This document shows positions 24,163 to 38,100 of a stretch of 64,000 nucleotides of DNA, piece by piece. Positions within the stretch are counted from its first letter, which is position 1. The number at the start of each line of letters is the position of its first letter. A program made the position numbers and the translations under genes. Source of the DNA: Crambe crambe (lineage: Eukaryota > Porifera > Demospongiae > Poecilosclerida > Crambeidae). Under the pieces are notes generated by a model. That model was not told where the DNA came from and ran no database searches. It saw only the letters and a program-made list of their open reading frames with translations. Location: positions 2,885,501 through 2,949,500 of the forward strand of contig OZ004583.1 of the NCBI GenBank assembly GCA_963924555.1, in the 5' to 3' direction.

Positions 24163-25022
24163 CAGGGCTGTAGCCAGGATTTTAGAAAAGGGATGGCTGA
24201 CTGTGTGCGGGAAAAAAATTTTATGGCCATGCCCACTTTTGCCTAACCACACCCTGATTACCTCTTGGTTTTTTTATGCATCATATCATTTGGATGATAT
24301 TATGTAGGTTATATATCTAGATTTGCTTCATTGCCTTGTTTGAGTGATTCAGTTTTGTGCCACTTTCCTTGTGTCACATTTACTCTGAGAAAGTGGTGAG
24401 AAAGTGGTGATATGGTAAATCAGTACACCACTTTTGAACCTATAACCTATAATAATTATAGAAAGAGATGATAATAGTATGATACTGGGAAATGGCTATT
24501 GCTTTCCCCCACCCCTTGGGGTGGTAGAAAGTGGAAAGTGGTCTTATATTAATTGCAGGTGGTCTCTATAATAAAAGGATAAATAAAAGGACCAATGCAT
24601 TGTAGAAAGTGGTCTGATAAGGCGGGTATTATAATCCAGGGATCACTGCATTGTTTGTCATATTATGCATGCCAAGTGCTCACCACGAAACCCTCAGGAG
24701 AGTGTGTAGCTATAATGATAGTTGATGGGTTTGGCCTGTCCCTTGATGCTTGGAGAACTAATGGAAGCAACTGAATATGAATAGTGTTAAGGGTATTTCA
24801 TCTGTGATAGATGAATTGATTCAACTTTCCAATATGCTAAGTTGAATCAACATTAGCAATTCATCTATCTCAGAAGTAATTATGCATCACTAGCACTCTA
24901 GTCAATAATTATTGAGCATATGGAAGGCAAGCATTTTCCTTAGCTACTATTCTTATGCTATAATGAATCAAAGGGGGGGGGGGGGCTCAAGCCCGCTGAG
25001 CCGCCTGCTGGCTACAGGCCTG
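24163..25022. mobile_element. TIR element (CAGGGCTGTAGCC family)
   Basis: About 860 bp with terminal inverted repeats CAGGGCTGTAGCC and GGCTACAGGCCTG, flanked by the direct repeat CACCAG (24157-24162 and 25023-25028). Inside, ATGGCCATGCCCACTTTTGCC and a G-run near 24971 recur in the relative at 32237-32747. No coding sequence, so it is a MITE. Confidence 0.75.
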
Positions 25023-25106
25023 CACCAGGATACTTGCAGATTATGGTCTATTGCAGGGAAGGCTCCATAGGGGGCAGCAACTGCCCCCTGGTACATAGGA
25101 GGTCAT

Positions 25107-25108
<2 letters not shown>

Positions 25109-25144
<36 letters not shown>
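25109..25144. repeat. Homopolymer C tract (36 bases)
   Basis: Uninterrupted run of 36 C; the length may be a sequencing or assembly estimate. Confidence 0.9.
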
Positions 25145-25146
<2 letters not shown>

Positions 25147-25173
25147 CAATAATTGTGTAACATGATTTAATTG

Positions 25174-25752
25174 CAGCGAGCGAGCTGACTCTCAGGTCAT
25201 GATTCATTGAAATTGTAAATATATATATATCTAGGTCTACACCAAAATCCCCCATGGTATATATAGTAGCGCCTGCGCGTACGTTATGCGCATGCCCGTA
25301 ATCAAGCCTAGATTGTTTTCTACACTGATTTGCAGGTCGGTTGTCACAAAAAAGGTCGTCAATTTGCACGCATGCGTGTTGAATTCCATTGGTTTTGAAT
25401 TGAGATGAACACGCATGCGTGAAATTTGACGACCCTTTTTTGTGACAACCGACCTGCAAATCGGTGTACTGCCTTTTGTCATAGAGGGCTAGGCTTATCA
25501 AAGTGAATTGTAGGCGTTGGCTTATCTAAGTGCTTGTGGTAAGTATTTACAACTTTTGATGCGTGGAGCTTTCTGGTTGGAACCACCACTTACATGATTC
25601 TTGTCTCTGACGCAATATCAAGCACTGGAGCCTAGCTAGCTACATCATGCTCACTTGCTCACTGTCTAAAGCTAAAGTAGCAGATATAAATTAAACAGCA
25701 AAATCTTGTAAAGAGTTGTAGCAGTAAAGAATACTTGCTTGCTCGCTCGCTG
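25174..25752. mobile_element. CAGCGAGC-type MITE, copy 3 (inverted), carrying a nested MITE
   Basis: Opens CAGCGAGCGAGCTGACTCTC and ends GCTCGCTCGCTG. It is the reverse orientation of copies 1 and 2. A 144-bp hairpin element is inserted at 25323-25466. Confidence 0.75.
25323..25466. mobile_element. TA-flanked hairpin MITE (mariner-type signature) nested in copy 3
   Basis: Arms of about 58 bp starting CACTGATTTGCAGGTCGG and ending CCGACCTGCAAATCGGTG, with a loop of about 27 bp and TA on each side (25321-25322, 25467-25468). The uninterrupted MITE sequence is seen at 18258-18270, which defines the empty site. Confidence 0.75.
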
Positions 25753-26168
25753 CCAACTGAATGTTGAACATTGCCCTAGTTACTATGCAAGCTGTACAGC
25801 TTATGCATGTGGTTGCAGCATGTGGCTTCAGAAGACTTCAGCTCATTATATCGCTGAGAAGTTTTTCAACTCTGAAACGTATCCTCACTCGTTCTTTTTG
25901 TCCCCCCATCCTAAAATCAGCTTATTTGCAAATAGTTTCTGACATGTTGACTCTGATTCCCCAAAAGCAGCTCAGTGGTGTGCCAAAATGGTTTGAGTAG
26001 CTAGCAGCTGAGCTAGCTAGCTGCTATTTGTACTAGCCCATTTAATATTTGCAATGTAGTAGCTATGCAGTGAGAATTTCTTACGCTCAGAAAGGTTGAT
26101 GTGCATGCGCATACGTATGAACAGCAGCTGCATACAATAAGCGCATGCACTTGTGCAAGCGAGTAAAA

Positions 26169-29100
26169 ATGTCTTGCTCTCTAAAAATCGTATGTTTTTG
26201 TCTACTGCTCCTTGTGAGCATAGCTGGAGCTGCTCATTTCGGAGGTGCAGTCATTCAATGGTTTCCAAGGAGGCGAAATGCTCTAAACTATAATGGAAAG
26301 GTTATTTTGTTTGTTTATTTTACTGTAAACCTTGCTAGTAGCTCCGTGCATGAATATACTATGATTACAGACTAGTTATGTGTATATCAAGCTTCTGGTT
26401 TTACCCTGGCTATAGCTAGCTAGCTAGACTGACCAAGCTAGCTAGCTAGCTATGTAGAAATAGATAATTAGTTGATTATCTTTAATCTAACAGTTTGTAA
26501 TCAAATTATTCCCAACATTTGTGATTGAAATAGTTAGCCAACAACTAATAGTTTGATTTCTACCTGGGTGATGAGTATTAACTTTTCTGGCAACACATTG
26601 AAGTTTCAGTGGTAATGGCTCGATCAGTATAAATTCTCCCTTCATTAAAAAAAAAAACAAACGGTTTAGCTATAGTTGCTAGCCAGTAAACAAATATAAT
26701 AATAGGAAAAAATTTCCTAATTATGAAAATTTGTCATCTGCATTTGATATGATCAATAACAAGTATAGCTAGCGAGTCAATTATAGCCAAGTACTAGCAC
26801 TGCTGTACATTTCAAACCCAGCTGCAACAAGAGAGTTGGGCTAGTTAAATCATCTGAAGTACAGTAGTGGTGATCACTACCTCAGATGGTGATGTAAACT
26901 ACATTGTTTCCCACTATCCAATAGCAATAAGACTATACTTCTTTGAAGTTTTTAATGTGATAGCTAGTCTTTGCAGAGTAGAAATTATTATTGTAGCATT
27001 CAGCTCACCTACGTTTAGCTCAATGATACTAGCTTTAACAGAACCAATCACAAAAGTGAAAATAATCATGATAGACCCAATTGCCAAAACAAATTCTCTT
27101 AGCTAGCTACACACTATAAATAAACATGCTATGTCTTCTGCTCTTCATAAGTCTTCTGCCTTTGACAGATAGTAATGTATTATTATGGGGTATCCTGTAT
27201 GCCATCACTATATGCATATTCTTTGATCTTTGTAATAGGAATACAGCCTTCACTCCCCCTCCCCCTTCCTCTCCCCTTCCCCCTCCCACTTCCCCAAATT
27301 ATATCCCATAAACTATGTTTAAATTAATTTATACATAGCTACACATGGCTATTTGTTTCTCTAAGCTAGCTACATACCATGCTACGCATGTCTTCTGCTC
27401 TTCATGTACATAGGTCTTCTGCCTTTATAGATAGTAATGTTCATATTATTATTATGGGGTATCCTGCATACTTAAAGAGTGCTACCATATTCTTTGATCC
27501 TTATAATAGGTTTAAATGCTCAAGGAATACAGCCTTCACTCCCCCTCCCCTCCCCCTTCCCCCTCCCCTCCCCCTCCCCCTTCCCCCTCCCCCTCCCACT
27601 TTCCCAAATTATATCCCATGAATTATACATAGCTACATAATAGCTCCAACTTCCTATGTAGTATCTACTCACTGCATTTATTCTGCTTCATTCCCACAGA
27701 TAGTTTTCCATTACCACATATCATGGTTGACTGGTAATACTACAGACGAAGCTCCAAACTATATACAACAATGCAGAGATGGAGATGATGATGACATTGA
27801 TTTTGGGGAGCTGACTTGCATTGATGGTTGCCGCAATGTCCTTGGAAGTATAGCCTTCAAATGTTTTCAAGTGGATAATTTTGGAGATGGAATACTTGGA
27901 GAAGGCTATTTCACTAGCATTTTGAGACCTAGAAGAACTCGCTTCTTCGATGCAACGTGAGATTGTAGTTATACACTTTTTGGTGGCTAGTAACCTCATA
28001 GCTAGGTTGAATTCTGCAATTTTTATGGGTGCTGGATCCCCTCCCCTAAATTAATGAGATTTATAATTATAACTGAACATCTTTTTACATAATTATATCA
28101 TGATATGTATACATACACATAATTTTGATTATTATAAATACTTCTTTTTTTGTACGAAAAAAGATTTACTGGAGGTGACTGGGTCCATTCTGTGACTTCA
28201 CCTGGAGATAGAGGATGGGAGTTAAGGGTGAAAGGATTTCTCTTTGTGAGGCCTAATGGCCGCATCAATTCTTCACCTATAGTTTTAACCTCATCACATA
28301 TTGGATTGCACCAAAATTGTGGAAATGTCATACGATTGAATAGTGAGTATTGCATGTATACATCATGATTATTATTTATGATAGTTCTTGCCCTGGAAAT
28401 CAGTGATGATCATTTCTATCAACTTGTTTACTTAATGCTAAAATTATCTCTTGGAGCAGTATTCGATCTTGACAGAGACACAGTACGTTGTCGTTGGGCA
28501 AGTAGCGATGAATCTGAGTGTGGAGGAGTCTGTAATAAATTTCCTGTGGAGACTTTATCATTGAATGAGGTATATGCTGGTGAAACCAAATCAATCATCA
28601 CAGGGCTAGCTTATCATTTTAAATCTCATTATATCATCATTGTTTTATGCTCTAATAATCTATTGAAGTATCTTAACACAATTTGGTAAATGTCATCACA
28701 TTCTTTGTTACAGTATAAAAACAAATTTGTGACAGTACTTGGGAAAAGGTACCTTTTCGTGCAAAACATTAAAAGCTGTGAAACCGCTGTAAAGTTTACA
28801 AGCTACATATAAAATGTACAAGAGATTTAAACTTCAATTGACTATAACTCAGGAACAAAGTGGTGTATAAATTAAATTTTGGTGTAAATCTCCAGTTAGA
28901 ATGATACCAATAACTCCAGTTTTGAATTTTTGCTCCATAAGACCCCTTTTCTCAAGTACGTACTATCACATTTAATAAATCAGATGTAATTCTCTCTGCT
29001 GTGTTGTTATTTGATCCCATAGAATGAATGTATTTTCACCTATTCTGGTGGAGCAGCAATATTCGCTATAGCAATACAAGTGGAAGATTTCCTTACTCCA

Positions 29101-32100
29101 GATCACATGGCTCTCAGCAGTGTGCCTGCTCAGTTCATAGTTACCGTGTTCAACTCATCAGAACCATGTTTTACCCCTCCCAATCTCATTGCTGTTCCTG
29201 GGGAGACCCCTGTCAATGGCACTTGCATTCCTATTGCAAGTGGTATGGAGTACAGGACAGCCCTTATTGCTCAATCACCAAACTCAAGGTACATATTTAG
29301 TTATGTGTAATGATGTTCGTAGACCATCAGATTCACTATTTTTCTGGAACAAAATTTAATTAGTTCTGAGAAGACTCTATTTCCAGATTATAGCTATTAT
29401 TCTGCATAATTATTGGCTAGTGCTTAGCTATACGTAGTGTGACACTCAATCACATAGTACATACACTGTACAAAATGAGCTAGGAGGAAGACACTTAGAG
29501 TAGTAGTTATGTATACAGGCTATAGATTACTAACTATAGCTATCAGCATCCACTTCTCATGTTGTAGCTTGCCAGGCCACATGAATTAGTATAATTATGC
29601 TAGGATACTCTGTGGCAGGTGATTCAGCATTAATGTTCCATGTTAGTTATCTAGACTGCATGCAATGATGACTATTCATGCCATCCACTTAATATTATTA
29701 TGGATCAGTTACTGAACAGTTCTTGAATGGTCTCAACCAACTGCCTTATAAGTGTGGAACTTTCTACACTTGCGTAGCTACTGGGAAATATTGGTTTACG
29801 TAAATGTAGTTAGCTAACTTATTTATTTCTACTGCATAGACCAGCTTATACTTTAAATACTGTTATAGCTACACCGAATAGTCCATACATATGTACATTC
29901 TAGACTTGAATCTATTAACTACACTACTAGCTACGTACATATGTCATTGGATATTGTTTGTATACAGAGTTGTGTCTTTTCGGACTATTCGGCCACCAGG
30001 ACTGATGACTTCCAATGTGACTGATTATAAAAGCAATGACTACTACTTCACTAATGTTACATGGACTCCAACTGAGGACCAATTGAACAGCACTCACATG
30101 TTTTGTTTCCTTGCTGTTAATGAGCTTAGGTAAGGATACAATCTCTGATCTAATGTTTCTTTCTCTTGGTATTGCAGGAGCCAGATTTTTTTGAGAGAAA
30201 TTTTTTGCCATGACCACGCCCACTTTCCTATAACCACACCCTCATAGTCTCAGGCACTAAGACACTAATTGCTCAGTAGGGCTGAGTTCTAAGAAACTGA
30301 CCTTTTCTGGATGAGCTCACGATTGATCGATCGTTCACGAACATGCATATGTACATAGCGTGCGCTCTAAAATATTTTTTTTTGATTTTGAAAAGGTAGT
30401 TCAACCGAACCACCCAAACCACCCCTGGTTACGCCCATGTATTGTATAATTAGCATGCAAAATGCAGACTAAGTACATATACCTAAGTGGCTAACTTCAA
30501 ACTCAACTCAAGTGGAGAAGATGGTGATAGCTAGCTATATAATTAACTAAAGGCCATGCAGTAATTCCTGATCTCTGAAGCTACAGCAACACACTAGCCC
30601 TCAAATTAAAAGTAACAGAAGTAACAATGTCTTATCTAGCTCTGCATTATATTTTTTTATGTATTATTATTATTACTATTCACTTCTCCACCATTAGGAG
30701 TCATTCTAAAACTTGGTGTGTCACTCTTCTTCCATCAGAAGGTACATACATATGCATCTATAAGTTGATGACGCAGGTGCTAACAAAAATTGATAGCTCA
30801 GTTAATAATATTATAGTTTTATGTTATTATAATGGTATGATTGTGTATGTAGTCCAAGGACCACAAATTTTGGAAGAGCACTTGATGCCAAGGGGCATTG
30901 TTCCTCCTACCACTGAGTGGAGCATTACATTTGACCAAGTGGTGAGAAAATTTATTCTGTTATTAACTTCATAGCTAACTAAGTATCATTATGCCTACCA
31001 AGTTTAACCATGTAGTAGTAGTAGGTACACACCTGCAAAGAGCCTCAGTCAACACCCCATAATTACTCAGTAGTGCTACACCTCACCCCTTTACATATCT
31101 GTAATGGTATAGCTACTGGGGTGAAATTTTTATCGAGCGATACAGATAGTATACTCAATCTCACGTAGATGAGTAAGGCAAACTGATTGGGAAGTGATGT
31201 GAGCTCCTTTCTTCAGGTCAGGGCACCAAACTCCACCAAATACATTAGATTCTTTGAACAAGAGGGGGACAACCAAGTCCTTGTAGTGGATGTTCCCTCA
31301 GAAACAACATTCCAAGCAGCTGTTAATGACAGCAGTGGAAGGACTCTTAATTTCTCTGTAAATTTTCCATTCATTGAAGGGCGAACATATTACCTGCTGA
31401 TAGATGATGGTATGTTAGTAGCTATTTTCTGTTCTTGTGGATATTAATCTGAAGTATAGACAACAGATGTGTATAGTAGTAGCTAATACAATTACGTGTA
31501 CAGCTTGGGGCTGAGGGAGGGGCTACTTGTAGTAAATAGCCAAATGCTCAAACTCAAGAACTTCACCTCTATTGGATATTCTACTACAATTGGCTAGTGT
31601 ATGTATGTATGTATGTATGTATGTATGTATGTATGTATGTATGTATGTATGTATGTATGTATGTATGTACGTATGTATGTATGTGTATGTATGTATGTAT
31701 GTATGTATGTATGTATGTATGTATGTATGTATGTATGTATGTATGTATGTATGTATGTATGTATGTATGTATGTATGTAGGTGTAGCAATAGATGATACT
31801 TCTTGTCACCTGGAATCTCAAGGAATCTCAGACAAAATGTTATGGACATTTATATTTGGTTAGTGATAATAATTATACATACGTAACTACGTAGCTAGCT
31901 AGATATGTAGTATGAGTATAAATTATTATATAGACACCAATGAGTGCAAGGTTGGCACTGACAACTGTGACTCTAATGCCACATGTACTAACACTCTCGG
32001 AAATTTCACCTGTGCCTGTAGCCAAGGATACAATGGAGATGGAGTCAAATGTGTTGGTATGTGAATAGGTAGAGTGAAGTATGTATGCCTTAGTGTGTAA

Positions 32101-35100
32101 CTGGTGCTAATGACTGTGGCTCTAATGCCACATGTACCAACACTCCTGGGAACTTCACCTGTGCCTGTAACCAAGGATACAAGGATTGAAAAAGGGGTGG
32201 AAAGAGGAGGGAGGTGTACCATTCCATTGCTGTTGTCAGGTACATAGCCAGGATTTTATCATAGGGGGTGTTTAGAATATCTGCATGGAAAAATATTTTT
32301 GCCTAGCCATGCCTACTTCCCCATACCACAGCTTTTGATAAACCGTGCCCACTTGAAGTAGCAGACAATTAGCTAATTAGCTACTAGTTAAGAGAGTTGT
32401 AGATGACAAGAGTGACATCTGACAAACTCGTCTACTACTTTCTCTATGTTGACATCAATATCCCTGTGAATGTGGAGCATGGTTCACCATCCTAGTCGCC
32501 CCGCCCAATTATCATTAGTCGACCTTTGAACTAATAGTAACTAGCTACTTTAGAGCATTAGCAGAAGTAGTTAGCTGTGAAACAAGACAGTTTAGCTCAA
32601 TTTGAGCTTGGTGGATCTGGGAGAAATTATTAGTAAGTACGTATGTAGATCGGTAAATCTTGGTTTGTTTTAATAATTACCTAGCAATTTACAAATCCGG
32701 TGATGCTCAAAGGGGGTGCTCGAGCCCCCTGAACGGCTACGTGCCTGGTTGTTGTTGTTGTTGTTGTTGTTGTTATTGTTGTTGTCATAGTCGTTGTTTT
32801 TGTAATAAATTATCAATTTTTCATGCAGCTGAACTTGAACTTGTGGCAATATCAGATAATATCTCTCTAACCATTGGAGAATCTGTTCTGCTAACATGTA
32901 TGGGATATGGCCATCCTTATGTACTTATCACATGGGACAGAAATGGAGAAAGACTAATGAACAATACAAATGTCATCATCTCTGAACAGGATTTTACTCA
33001 GGGAGGAAGGTTGTTGAGGCAGTCTGCCTTATCTCTATGCACTTTTGAAATATCAGATGCAGGTAACTACACCTGCACAGTCAGTAATGGTCAAGCATCG
33101 ATCAGTGCCTCCTCTACAGTCTTTGGTAAGTGTATTTGTGTGTGGTATATGTGCTAATTTATAGCTCTACATAATTACTTCATTAGCTACAGTATAGAAG
33201 AAAGAAAAATTCCATATAATCAGAAAGAGCGGTAGCTCTCTCTATGTACGTAGGGATGACGCGAATGCCAGCATGCGCCACATATAGACTAATACAAAAG
33301 TGAAATTCTAGTTTCCCAACAAAAGCTACTGTGAATGATTATCCAGCCTACTAGAGCCTACTACAAAGTGCAGACCATGTTTCAGTACCAGGGAGCCTAC
33401 CATTTCAGAAATATGGCAAGCAGGATGTAAGTCACTGGATTCTTCTTCTCTATTGTTGCTATTATTCTTCTTTAGACAACCATTATCACTCGAACCATTC
33501 AAGCCACAGCAAGTAGCTATTTCTGCTCCATCTATGATCTTTTTTACTCGTCAATCCTCAAAAGAAAAAAGAGACACTACGGAGCACAGTACTCGACTAA
33601 CTTTTTGTTTACTATGCATGCATGTGCATGTATTTGATATCATAGTATTTCTCAGCTAGCTAAGCTATAAGCTAGCTCTAGTGCTAGATCATAGACTACT
33701 CTATCAATTCAGGGATTTTAATCCATCTACAGGTAGACTCTACAGGGCCGTAGGAAGCACAGTGGCCAAAGATGCCATGGCCTCGCCACTTTTTTGGGCC
33801 AGGACTGGAAAAAGCCACGATAGTCACGTAGCTGCTCAAAGGTCTTAACCACACCCTTAACCACACCCAAGGCCTCTCCACTTTAATTTTGCTTCCTATG
33901 GTCTTGCTCTATTTCAGATTCATCTGCATCCTCGACCTCCAAGTATAGCACAACACACTTCAAGCCTTGACTCGCGGATAAATAATCATTGGGCTGCTAT
34001 GCTATTAGAGAACTATTCTTTTTTCATCTTTCCCTGTATAGCTACATGGAAGAATGAACTCTATACATAAAACCATAAAAGAGAGAGAGAGAAAAAAGAC
34101 CAGGAACATGTAGCTATAGCTAAGGGAACCATTGCTTGAAAAAGGGTAGGGATGAAGGATAATAATGGAATCAATTGGATATACAGAACAAAGATTGATC
34201 TTTCATCCCTACCCTTGTTTGAGCAGTTGTCATCTCTATACATTTTGTTTCATTTCACAGAACTGTTTTTCCCCTTGTAAGTGTAATTAAAAACTGTGTC
34301 TGCATATGCGTAGTTATTAGTGTTGATTTATATTTTGTATTCATGCAGCTCTTGAATTGGTTGTGATATCTAATGACACATCTTCACTTCTTGGAAACAC
34401 TGCTCTACTCGGTTGTGTTGGGTATGGCGAACCTTATGTGCTGATTACCTGGAGCAAGAATGGAGAAAGTATTATGAATAATTCTCGTGTCACTGTCAAT
34501 GAGACAGAAGTCACTCAAGGGGGAATGTTATTCAGACGGTCCTTCTTGGAGCTGTGCAGTGTGGAGTTCTTCGATGCTGGTAACTACACCTGCACACTAA
34601 GTAATGGCCAGGCAACAACTAATGCCACCTCTGAACTTATTATCCTTGGTAAGAACACTATTACACAAATTATAGTAGCAAGAACAATCATACCATGCTA
34701 TAACAACTGTATACTAGATATACTCATGTGCGGGTGAATTTTATGATATTTGAAAACATATTTTACTTGAATCATTTATTGGTAAATGCATTCAGACCAT
34801 GCCCACTTTAAAAATTCATAAAAGAAAAAATGATTGCAGTAGATGAAAAATAAATTAGGGTAATACGAAACATAGTGAGAGTTGGACAAACAGTAGCTAG
34901 TTGCAATAATAATGTATTATGGTGTTGGAAAAAATTGCTAGCTGAATTCAGCTAACAGAGAAGCTTGCCTGTTTCTCTTGTCATGAACTGTTTATCCATA
35001 CACTAATGGACTCAGCAAGCGCTTAGCTATGACCCCTTACCAGACACAGCAAACATTATTATGGCCCCTTCCTATACATAATACATAATACGTAGCAATT

Positions 35101-38100
35101 ATATAGCTATTTACTATATTAGATAACAATGAGTGTAATGAAGGCACTGACAACTGTGATACTAATGCTACCTGTACCAACACCCCTGGAAGCTTCACCT
35201 GTGCCTGTAACCAAGGATACAGTGGAAATGGAACAACTTGTGCTGGTGAGTGCATTGAATATAAAAAATTAACATCAACAATCATTATCAGAGAGTGCGG
35301 TAGCACTCTCTATGTAGGGATGACTCGGACGGCCGCGCGTGCCGCCTATAGACTAATACAAAAGTGAAATTCTAGTTCCCCCACTTAGACCTAACAAAAG
35401 CTACTGTGAATGATTATCCAGTCTACTAGAGCCTACTACAATGTGCAGACCAAGTCTCAGGACTAGGGAGCTTACTGTTTCAGAAATACGGCAAGCAGGT
35501 AAATCGCTGGATTCTTCTTCTCTATTATTATTATTATTATTATTCTTAGACAGCCATATCTCTCGAACCACTGAAGCTACAGCCATGATTTCTGGACAAA
35601 TCCACTCCAAATTCTACGAACTACGATCTTTTCTACTCGTTGATCCTCGAAAGAGTCGAAAAAAGGAGACACTACAGAGCACAGCACTCAACTAATTCAA
35701 TTCAATTAGGAAGCCATCTTTTCTATAATACGCATGTGCATGTATTTGATATCTAATTATAATATTACTCAGCTAACTCTGCTAGCTATCTAGCTCTAGA
35801 TAATGGACTAGGGAAAAAGCATTTCGTGAAATGAACAAAGATGTAGGGATGACCACTACTCAAAAAAGTAAGGAAACAAGAAGGATGGAAATGGGATCAA
35901 TCTTTGTTCTGTATATCCAGCCAACAATCACGTTTATTACTGCACTATAATCTGAAGCTACCCGACGTATATGTAGTGATTGTTGGCTGGATATACAAAA
36001 CAAAGATTGATCCCATTTCCATCCTTCTTGTTTCCTTACTTTTTTGAGTAGTGGTCATCCCTACATCTTTGTTTATTTCGCAAAATGCTTTTTCTCTTAC
36101 TTGTAGATATTGATGAGTGTATGACTAGCATGGAACTTTGTGATCCTAATGCTAACTGCACTAACACTCCTGGGAGCTACACCTGTGCTTGTAACCAAGG
36201 ATACAGTGGAAATGGAACAATTTGTGATGGTGAGTTATTAGTAATTAGAGGATTGATTAAAGAGCTAACATCAAAACGTGAATATAGATATTGACGAGTG
36301 TTTGGCTAACATGAACAATAGTTGTAGTCCCTTTGCTAATTGTACCAACACTCCTGGGAGCTTCACCTGTACCTGTAACCAAGGATACACTGGAGATGGA
36401 AGGACCTGTAATGGTGAGTTACGGTAGTATTAGATAATAAAAAAAATGTAACTTTGAATGTAGATATTGATGAGTGTATGGTTAGCATGGAACATTGTGA
36501 TCCCAATGCTAACTGCACCAATATTCCTGGGAGCTACACCTGTGCTTGTAACCAAGGATACAGTGGAAATGGAACAACTTGTGATGGTGAGTTATTAGAG
36601 GATTAATTAAAGAGCTAACATCAAAACATGAATATAGATATTGATGATCTGCACTCCAAAATGCCCCAGGCATACATTATAGTGTTGTGCAATAGTAGCA
36701 CCCTGCACAAACATAATGCCATGCTCAATTGTACTTCCTAGATTGATTTCTACAGCTTTATGGGTAGCCAGGCATAAGTATCAAGTGGATTGTAGACACT
36801 AGGCTGATCTAAGTGCTTTAAGATAAACATTACAACTTTCTATGTATGCAGCTGCCTTACATATAACTCACAGCAAAATCTTCTAAGGAGTTAAAGTACA
36901 AATGAATATCACCACAAAAGCCTAGCTACTTACTCGCTCGCTCGCTGTGATTCAAATGTTGTACATTACCCTAGATTGATAATAAACATTGAAACATGAA
37001 TATAGATATAGATGAGTGTGTGGCTAGCATGGACAATGATTGTGATACTGATGCTAACTGTACCAACACTCCTGGAAACTACTCCTGTACTTGTAATGAA
37101 GGATATACTGGTGATGGAATAACTTGTAATGGTAAGTTATTTTACTTGCATTGATGATAGATCTAACTTTGAAGCACATAGATATTAATGAGTGCATGGC
37201 TGATAATTGTGATCCCAATGCTAACTGTACCAACACTCCTGGGGGCTTCACCTGTACCTGTAACCAAGGATACACTGGAGATGGAAGAACTTGTGACGGT
37301 GAGTTATTATTATTGCATTGATAATAGATCTAACTTTGAAGCACATAGATATCAATGAGTGCATAGCTGATAATTGTGATCCCAATGCTAACTGTACCAA
37401 CACTCCTGGGAACTACTCCTGTACTTGTAACGAAGGATACACTGGAGATGGAAGAACTTGCGATGGTGAGTTATTATTATTGCATTGATAATAGATCTAA
37501 CTTTGAACCACATAGATATCGATGAATGCATGGCTGATAATTGTGATCCCAATGCTAACTGTACTAACACTCCTGGGAGCTTCACCTGTACCTGTAACCA
37601 AGGATACACTGGAGATGGAAGAACTTGTGATGGTGAATTATTATTATTGCATTGATAATAGATCTAACTTTGAAGCACATAGATATCGATGAATGCATGG
37701 CTGATAATTGTGATCCCAACGCTAATTGTACCAACACTCCTGGGAGCTTCACCTGTACTTGTAAAGAAGGATACACTGGAGATGAAGAGATTTGTAATGG
37801 TTAGTTATTGTATTGCATTGATAATAGATCTAACTTTGAAGCACATAGATATCAATGAATGCATGGCTGATAATTGTGATCCCAACGCTAACTGTACCAA
37901 CACTCCTGGGAGCTTCACCTGTACCTGTAACCAAGGATACACTGGAGATGGAAGAACTTGTAATGGTGAGTTACATTTTTATTGCATTAATAATAAATCT
38001 AACTTTGAAGCACATAGATATCGATGAATGCATGGCTGATAATTGTGATCCCAATGCCAACTGTACCAACACTCCTGGTAACTACACCTGTACTTGTAAC

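Noticed and set aside
25103-25501. Minus-strand 132-codon frame ending in polyglycine
   Set aside because: It runs through a MITE and the C homopolymer; no coding signature.
31523-31863. Open frames of repeating IHTY or MYVC residues
   Set aside because: Translation of the (GTAT)n microsatellite.
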